Translations under genes and position numbers: made by a program
In this document: in pieces, positions 58,275-64,000 of the stretch
Position numbering within the stretch: position 1 is the first letter of the stretch
How the letters are laid out: the number at the start of each line of letters is the position of its first letter
Assembly: GCF_900111765.1 (NCBI RefSeq)
Contig: NZ_FOIB01000007.1
Span: forward strand, 310,001-374,000
Reading direction: 5' to 3'
Source of the DNA: Myxococcus fulvus
GTDB taxonomy: Bacteria > Myxococcota > Myxococcia > Myxococcales > Myxococcaceae
DNA length: 64,000 nucleotides
The notes under the pieces: model-generated
The model's input: the letters and a program-made list of their open reading frames with translations, nothing else
The model's database searches: none
What the model was told of the DNA's origin: nothing

Positions 58275-60242
58275 ATGAGCGACGCGCGAGTTCTTCACTT
58301 CTTCGGCGGCAAGGGCGGGGTCGGCAAGACCACGCTCGCGGCGGCGTACGCGTTGCGGTTGTCGGAGGAGGCCCCGAAGGAACGGGTGCTGCTCGTCTCG
58401 CTGGACCCCGTGCGCTCCCTGTCGGATCTGCTCAAGAAGAAGCTCGGCGCGAAGCCGACGAAGCTCGTCGCCGGCAAGGGCGAGGGCGGCGTCTGGGGCC
58501 TGGAGTTGGAGCCCGCCGCGTTGCTCAAGCCCTTCCTCGCGGACTACCTGCCCGCGCTGAAGAAGGCCGCGGTCAAGGGCACGCATTTCACCGAGGAGGA
58601 GCTGGGCTCGCTGTATCAGCAGGCCATCCCCGGGCTGGAGGAGCTGGTGGCGCTCTTCCACGTGGTGTCGCTGCTCGACGGCGAGGAGTTCGACCGGATC
58701 ATCGTCGACGCCTCGCCCACCAGCCACACCCTGCGGCTGTTCGATCTGCCGGTGGGGCTGCGCAAGTTCCTGGGCCTGGTGCGCGCCGGTGAGAAGCCCA
58801 CGGCGGCGACGGGCAAGGGCAAGAAGGCGCAGGAGGCCGCGGCCGCGGAGCCGGGCTTCCTGGAGGCGCTGGGGCAGAAGGCGGAGAAGCTGCTGGCGCT
58901 GCTGAAGGATCCCGCGCGCACGGCCTTCCACCTGACCGCGCTGGCGGAGCCGGTCCCCGAGGCGCAGACGCGCATGCTCTTCACGCAGCTGCGCGAGCGC
59001 GGGCTGCCGGTGACGGAGATCGTCGTCAACCAGGTGGAGGACCGCGAGGGTTGTCCCGCGTGTCAGGGGCGCCGGGGACTGCAGGCGCCGCACGTGCGCA
59101 AGTTCCAGGCGCTGGACAAGACGGTGCCGGTCCACCTGCTGGGTCGCCGCGAGGTGGCGCCGCGCGGGCTGGATGGTGTGGGGCTGTTGGCCAAGGCGTG
59201 GGCGGGTGGCAAGGAGACGAAGGCGCTGGAGTTCGCCGCCGCGGAGGGCCCTCCGGCCCTGGTGCGCGCGCCGTCCATGCCGCCCATCGCCGCGCCGCCG
59301 CTGCCTCCCACGCGGCTCATCTTCTTCGTGGGCCAGGGTGGCGTGGGCAAGAGCTCCTGCGCGGCCGCGGCGGCCGTGACGCTGACGGAGAAGGAGGGGC
59401 CGGTGCTCCTCATCTCCACGGACCCCGCGCACTCGCTGTCGGACGTGCTGCAGAGCCGGCTGACGGACACCGAGACGCAGGTGAAGGGCACCAAGGGCCT
59501 GTACGCCCGCGAGCTGGACATGGCGGGTTGGTTCAACGCCCTGCGCAAGCGGCTCAAGGAGAAGGCGGAGAAGGCCTTCGAGGGCGCGCCCAAGGCGGGC
59601 AGCGAGGTTCCGGCGGATCTGCTGTACCTGCGCAACCTGCTCGAGTGCGCGCCCCCGGGCATCGACGAGCTGGCGGCGATGAGCGTGCTGACGGACGCGC
59701 TGGTGCAGGAGCGGTTCAAGCGCATCGTGGTGGACTCGTCGCCGGTGGTGAACTCGGTGCGGGTGGTGGAGCTGGCGCAGACGGCCAAGACGTGGCTGGG
59801 CGCGCTGCACACCGTGCTCAACAAGCACCGCGCCAAGGGCCTGGGCGAGCTGGCGGACGACATCGCCGGGATGATCAAGCACGCCAAGCGCTTCGAGGAG
59901 GCCCTGGCGTCCCCGACGGAGGCGCGCTTCGTGGTGGTGACGCGCGGCGAGGACCTGGCCGCGGCGCGCACCGAGCGCGTGGTGGAGTACCTGAAGGAGA
60001 AGAAGCTCCCGGTGGAGCGCATCCTCGTCAACCGCGTGGGCCCCAAGTCCACGTGTGAGAAGTGCGAGAACCGCCGGAAGCTGGAGCTCAACGCCGCGAA
60101 GGCCATCGAGAAGAAGCTGGGCCTGCCCGTCACCATGGCCCCGGCGCTCGGCCGTCACCCGGCCGGCCTGCGCGAGCTGAAGGCGTTCCGCACGGCGTGG
60201 TACGCGCTGTCGCCGCCGGCCGCGAAGATCAAGGCCGCCTGA
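58275..60242 (+). CDS. Tandem ArsA/Get3-like ATPase with two CxxC motifs
   Basis: 655 residues made of two homologous halves. Each has a deviant Walker A (FFGGKGGVGKTTLAAAYA; FFVGQGGVGKSSCAAAAA), a Walker B-type DxSP (VDASPTSH; VDSSPVVN) and a NQV/NRV-then-CxxC segment (REGCPACQGR; KSTCEKCENRR). ArsA proteins are tandem arsenite-pump ATPases, but the zinc-type CxxC is a Get3/TRC40 feature. No arsenic genes (arsR, arsB, arsC) are near. A role in membrane-protein targeting or metal handling is therefore as likely as arsenite extrusion. ATG 58275; AAGGAAGG lies upstream. Confidence 0.88.
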   Translation: MSDARVLHFFGGKGGVGKTTLAAAYALRLSEEAPKERVLLVSLDPVRSLSDLLKKKLGAKPTKLVAGKGEGGVWGLELEPAALLKPFLADYLPALKKAAVKGTHFTEEELGSLYQQAIPGLEELVALFHVVSLLDGEEFDRIIVDASPTSHTLRLFDLPVGLRKFLGLVRAGEKPTAATGKGKKAQEAAAAEPGFLEALGQKAEKLLALLKDPARTAFHLTALAEPVPEAQTRMLFTQLRERGLPVTEIVVNQVEDREGCPACQGRRGLQAPHVRKFQALDKTVPVHLLGRREVAPRGLDGVGLLAKAWAGGKETKALEFAAAEGPPALVRAPSMPPIAAPPLPPTRLIFFVGQGGVGKSSCAAAAAVTLTEKEGPVLLISTDPAHSLSDVLQSRLTDTETQVKGTKGLYARELDMAGWFNALRKRLKEKAEKAFEGAPKAGSEVPADLLYLRNLLECAPPGIDELAAMSVLTDALVQERFKRIVVDSSPVVNSVRVVELAQTAKTWLGALHTVLNKHRAKGLGELADDIAGMIKHAKRFEEALASPTEARFVVVTRGEDLAAARTERVVEYLKEKKLPVERILVNRVGPKSTCEKCENRRKLELNAAKAIEKKLGLPVTMAPALGRHPAGLRELKAFRTAWYALSPPAAKIKAA

Positions 60243-60253
60243 AGTCCCGCCGG

Positions 60254-60269
60254 GGCGGCCTTGGCCGCC
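60254..60269. terminator. Compact hairpin between convergent genes
   Basis: GGCGGC-CTTG-GCCGCC (60254-60269), a perfect 6-bp stem with a tetraloop; it fills the gap between the ArsA-like gene and the convergent TPR gene. Confidence 0.6.
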
Positions 60270-60956
60270 TCAGGCGTCGCACTCGGACGGCGCGTCGGTG
60301 AAGGTTCCCCACTGGGGGAACGTCAGCGCGCCGGTCTCGGTCAGGGTGCCCGTCACGGGCGCCTCTCCGCGCAGCCTCAGCTCCACCTGACGCCCCTTCA
60401 CGGAGTACGTGCCGGAGAGCTCGGAGCGGTGGGGCTTTCCCTCCGCGTCCACGTCGCGATTCCAGAGCGTCACGCGGCCCTGGGTGCGGAAGCGCAGGCC
60501 CCGGGTGGTGCCGTGGACGCCCACGCCCGGGCCGTACCAGCTCACGTTGCGCAGGAGGAAGGGGATGTCGGCCTCCTTCTCCGGGACGCGGCCCTGCAGG
60601 CGCTGCCAGCCCAGGGTGTCGCGGATGCCGTCGAAGTCCGCGTCCTGGCGGGCGCGCGTCAGCCGGCGGGCGTCCAGCTTCACGGCCTGGGTGAGGTGCT
60701 CGACGATGACGTCCCGGTGGGCGCCGTACTCGCAGACCTGGCCCTGCTTGCGGAGCACGCCCAGGGTGGCGGCGGCGTTGTAGCGGGGCAGGGCGTAGTC
60801 CGGGGCCTCGCGGACGGCGGCCTGGAACTTCTCCAGGGCCTCTGGATAGCGGCCGGCCTGGTACAGGCGGAAGCCCTCGGTGTTGAGGGCCCTTGCGGGG
60901 GGCGGGACGGGGGCGGCGCTCAGCGCGAGGACGAGCAGCGGCAGGGCATGAAGCAT
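60270..60956 (-). CDS. Secreted TPR-containing protein of unknown function
   Basis: 228 residues with a Sec signal peptide (MLHALPLLVLALSAAPVPPP). Residues ~25-100 form TPR-like helices (GFRLYQAGRYPEALEKFQAA, YNAAATLGVL). The C-terminal half (VSWYGPGVGVHGTTRGLRFR and GTYSVKGRQVELRLRGEAPV) is a beta-rich domain resembling small lipocalin- or META-like modules that I cannot name. The start at 60956 is chosen because it opens the signal peptide; a longer frame to 61034 overlaps the accA promoter. It is divergent from accA. Confidence 0.72.
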   Translation of the reverse strand: MLHALPLLVLALSAAPVPPPARALNTEGFRLYQAGRYPEALEKFQAAVREAPDYALPRYNAAATLGVLRKQGQVCEYGAHRDVIVEHLTQAVKLDARRLTRARQDADFDGIRDTLGWQRLQGRVPEKEADIPFLLRNVSWYGPGVGVHGTTRGLRFRTQGRVTLWNRDVDAEGKPHRSELSGTYSVKGRQVELRLRGEAPVTGTLTETGALTFPQWGTFTDAPSECDA

Positions 60957-61056
60957 GGCGTCCGGAGGGGCGTGGGGTGTCCGGCACCGTGACACGGTGC
61001 GGTGCGTAAGTGCTTGCGCGTTGAAAGGTGCCATACCCTGGTGCTAGTTCCGCGCC

Positions 61057-62025
<969 letters not shown>

Positions 62026-62072
62026 GCCAGCCACCGCTCATTCGAGCCACCACTTCCAGGGCCCCGTCTCCC

Positions 62073-63164
62073 ATGCGACCTCTCGTTCCTTCCTACGTCG
62101 AGACGCTCAAGCCGTACGTCCCGGGCAAGCCCATCGAGGAGACCGAGCGCGAGTTCGGGCTCTCGGGCGTCATCAAGCTGGCCTCCAACGAGAACCCGCT
62201 GGGGCCCTCCCCGCGGGCGCTCGAGGCGATGCGGAACGCGTCCTCGCAGGTGCATCTGTATCCGGATGCCACGTCCTTCCACCTGGTGCGCCGGCTGGCC
62301 GCGTCCCTGGGCGTGCAGCCTCAAGAAGTGGTGCTGGGCAGCGGCTCCAACGAGCTCATCGAGCTGCTCATCCGCACCTTCACCACGCCGGAGGATGAGA
62401 TCCTCCTGTGCAAGAACTCGTTCTCCGCGTACCGCATCTCCGCGCAGGCCCACGGGCGGCCCTTCGTGGAGGTGCCGATGCGCGAGGGCTACCAGTATGA
62501 CCTGGAGGCCATGGCGCGCGCGGTGACGCCGCGCACGCGGCTCATCTTCCTGGCCAACCCGGACAACCCCACGGGCACGGCGTTCGGCCGCGAGGCGCTG
62601 GAGAAGTTCCTGGCGGCGGTGCCGGCCGAGGTGCTGGTGGCGTACGACGAGGCCTACTTCGAGTTCGTCGACTGGCCCGAGTACGTCAGCGGGGTGGAGC
62701 TGTTCCGCCGCCATCCGAACCTGGTCGCACTGCGCACGTTCAGCAAGATCCACGGGCTCGCCGGCATCCGGCTGGGCTACGGGGTGATGGACGCGAAGCT
62801 GGCGACGTACGTGCAGCGCACGCGCATGCCCTTCAACCTCACGGTGGTGGCGCAGGCGGCGGGGCTCGCGGCGCTCGAGGACACCGAGCACGTGAAGCGC
62901 ACGCGCGAGAACAACCGCGAGGGGTTGCGCTACTTCGAGGCGGAGCTGCCCAAGCTGGGAATCACGCTCACCAAGAGCCACGCCAACTTCGTGTTCGCGG
63001 ACTTCCGCCGCTCGTCCACGGAGCTGTATGAGCTGCTGTTGCGCAAGGGCGTCATCGTCCGGCCGTTCGCGGGCGGCGGCTTCCCCACCTGCCTGCGCAT
63101 CTCCGTGGGCACCGCGTCGGAGAACGAGCGCTGTGTGCGCGCGCTGAAGGAGGTGCTCGCGTGA
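62073..63164 (+). CDS. hisC: Histidinol-phosphate aminotransferase
   Basis: 363 residues, class I/II PLP enzyme. SNENPLGPSPRALEAM, NPDNPTGTAFGREAL, AYDEAYFEF and RTFSKIHGLAGIRLGYG (PLP-binding Lys) are HisC signatures. It converts imidazole acetol phosphate to histidinol phosphate in histidine synthesis, and some homologues also work on aromatic amino acids. ATG 62073 yields MRPLVPSYVETLKPYVPG, the family start; a TTG at 62022 overlapping the accA stop would add 17 residues. The stop overlaps the cmk start (GTGA). It stands outside a his operon. Confidence 0.93.
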   Translation: MRPLVPSYVETLKPYVPGKPIEETEREFGLSGVIKLASNENPLGPSPRALEAMRNASSQVHLYPDATSFHLVRRLAASLGVQPQEVVLGSGSNELIELLIRTFTTPEDEILLCKNSFSAYRISAQAHGRPFVEVPMREGYQYDLEAMARAVTPRTRLIFLANPDNPTGTAFGREALEKFLAAVPAEVLVAYDEAYFEFVDWPEYVSGVELFRRHPNLVALRTFSKIHGLAGIRLGYGVMDAKLATYVQRTRMPFNLTVVAQAAGLAALEDTEHVKRTRENNREGLRYFEAELPKLGITLTKSHANFVFADFRRSSTELYELLLRKGVIVRPFAGGGFPTCLRISVGTASENERCVRALKEVLA

Positions 63165-63856
63165 CGAGCGCTCGCTGCTTCATCGTCGCCATCGACGGTC
63201 CCGCGGGCGCGGGCAAGTCCACGGTGTCCAAGCTGCTGGCGCGCAGGCTCGGCTTCAGCCTGGTGGACACGGGCGCCATCTACCGCTGCGTGGCGCTGCT
63301 CGCGCGGCGTGAGCGCATCGCCTACGACGACGACGCCCGCCTGGGTGAGCTGCTGGGCCGCGTGCACATCCACTTCCAGGTGGTGGGCGAGGAGAACCGC
63401 GTGTTCCTGGGCGACGAGGACGTGTCCGGGGAGATCCGCTCGCCGGAGATCTCCATGGCCGCCTCGCAGGTGTCGGGCCGTCCGGTGGTGCGCGCGGGGC
63501 TGCTGCAGCTCCAGCGGCGGCTCGCGCTCGAGTCGAGCAAGGGCTCCATCCTGGAGGGGCGCGACATCGGCACGGTGGTGTTCCCGGACGCGGACGCCAA
63601 GTTCTTCCTGGAGGCCAGCCCCGAGGTGCGCGCGCGGCGCCGCTTCGAGGAGCTGTTCCAGAAGGGCGTGGAGAGCAGCCTGGGCGACGTGCTCGCGGAC
63701 CAGACCAAGCGCGACAAGGACGACTCCGCGCGCGCGGTGGCCCCGCTGAAGGCCGCGGATGACGCCGTCCGCGTGGACTCCAGCAGCCTTCCGCTGTCGG
63801 AGGTCGTCCACAACATGGAGGCGGAGATCCTCCGCCGCATGGCCGCGCGAGGGTAG
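63161..63856 (+). CDS. cmk: Cytidylate kinase
   Basis: 231 residues. AIDGPAGAGKSTVSKLLARR (P-loop), GFSLVDTGAIYRCVALLA, then RSPEISMAASQVSGRPVVRA and SILEGRDIGTVVFPDADAKF are the Cmk motifs. RRRFEELFQKG and KRDKDDSARAVAPLKAADDA follow. It phosphorylates CMP and dCMP. It starts at GTG 63161 overlapping the hisC stop by 4 bp, which signals coupling. A hairpin follows at 63861-63882. Confidence 0.96.
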   Translation: MTSARCFIVAIDGPAGAGKSTVSKLLARRLGFSLVDTGAIYRCVALLARRERIAYDDDARLGELLGRVHIHFQVVGEENRVFLGDEDVSGEIRSPEISMAASQVSGRPVVRAGLLQLQRRLALESSKGSILEGRDIGTVVFPDADAKFFLEASPEVRARRRFEELFQKGVESSLGDVLADQTKRDKDDSARAVAPLKAADDAVRVDSSSLPLSEVVHNMEAEILRRMAARG

Positions 63857-63860
63857 GGGA

Positions 63861-63882
63861 CGGGCCCGGAGCGACGGGCCCG
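63861..63882. terminator. Hairpin between cmk and the convergent gene
   Basis: CGGGCCCG (63861-63868), loop GAGCGA, CGGGCCCG (63875-63882). 8-bp perfect stem, no U-run. It lies 5 bp after the cmk stop and probably serves both directions. Confidence 0.65.
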
Positions 63883-63895
63883 CCGCCGTTCGACG

Positions 63896-64000
63896 TCAGA
63901 AGGTGACGCCCTCCTTCGAGGGGGCGGGCACCACGAGCGACAGTCGGGGCTGCTGGGTTCCCTGGGCGTCGTAGAAGCCGTGGTAGAGGAACAGGTCCGC
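63896..64000 (-). CDS. C-terminal end of an unidentified protein
   Basis: The last 34 codons of a gene entering from beyond the right edge; the stop is at 63896-63898 on the complement. The tail reads LFLYHGFYDAQGTQQP, then RLSLVVPAPSKEGVTF. Too little is present to assign a family. The pattern could be the end of a beta-sandwich or secreted protein. Confidence 0.5.
   Translation of the reverse strand, partial: ADLFLYHGFYDAQGTQQPRLSLVVPAPSKEGVTF

Overview
The window comes from a high-GC myxobacterium, most likely a member of the Myxococcaceae. The main reasons are a DUF2378-type paralogue (19146-19679), an AgmX/PglI-type protein with a GYF_2-like start (34420-35337), very large hybrid kinases (37601-42916, 47892-49928), an isolated CrtI-type phytoene desaturase resembling the unlinked carC gene of Myxococcus xanthus, and strong GC at third codon positions throughout. 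The whole window looks chromosomal. I saw no rRNA, tRNA, insertion sequence, phage module or CRISPR array.

Layout. 1-9152: a cut metallophosphoesterase, an FKBP-type lipoprotein, a cyclic-nucleotide-like regulator, a stand-alone EF-G, a DEAD-box helicase, and a TetR gene divergent from a thioesterase/flavin-barrel pair across a double operator, then a small S24/S26-like protein beside a perfect 34-bp palindrome. 9175-17749: a B12 block on the minus strand (methylmalonyl-CoA mutase small and large subunits, MeaB, and the fused mutase IcmF), with overlapping genes and an almost complete toolkit for propionyl/branched acyl-CoA metabolism. 17951-28196: an ankyrin protein, DUF2378, an ABC ATPase plus a permease/M1-peptidase fusion, a GH5-like lipoprotein, a NarX/NarL-type two-component pair and a small lipoprotein.

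28296-32659 is the most interesting part. Five tightly packed genes encode an active E1/ThiF enzyme without the N-terminal arm, a TusA sulfur carrier, a MoaD/ThiS ubiquitin-like protein ending in Gly-Gly, a catalytically dead E1 homologue that keeps only the N-terminal Arg-finger arm and the zinc cysteines, and a JAMM peptidase. I read this as a bacterial split, heterodimeric E1 comparable in logic to eukaryotic SAE1-UBA2 or NAE1-UBA3. An altered APS-kinase-family protein with a histone-like tail and a three-cysteine LarE follow, so the locus looks like a sulfur or ubiquitin-like transfer island.

32716-45436: an outer-membrane-like protein, a 54-residue ribbon-helix-helix protein, TruA, the AgmX-like protein, a conserved unknown, ClpX, a 1771-residue pseudokinase/AAA/GAF/histidine-kinase hybrid, CrtI and an unknown gene. 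45500-51473: a carotenoid oxygenase, a kinase-receiver-cyclase fusion and a lidless Hsp70. 51793-60242: PrkA, a trypsin-like lipoprotein, dCMP deaminase, a degenerate histidine kinase followed by an NtrC-type activator, and a tandem ArsA/Get3-like ATPase. 60270-64000: a TPR protein, then housekeeping accA-hisC-cmk and the end of one more minus-strand gene. Convergent gene pairs are often separated by strong hairpins, which are listed as terminators.
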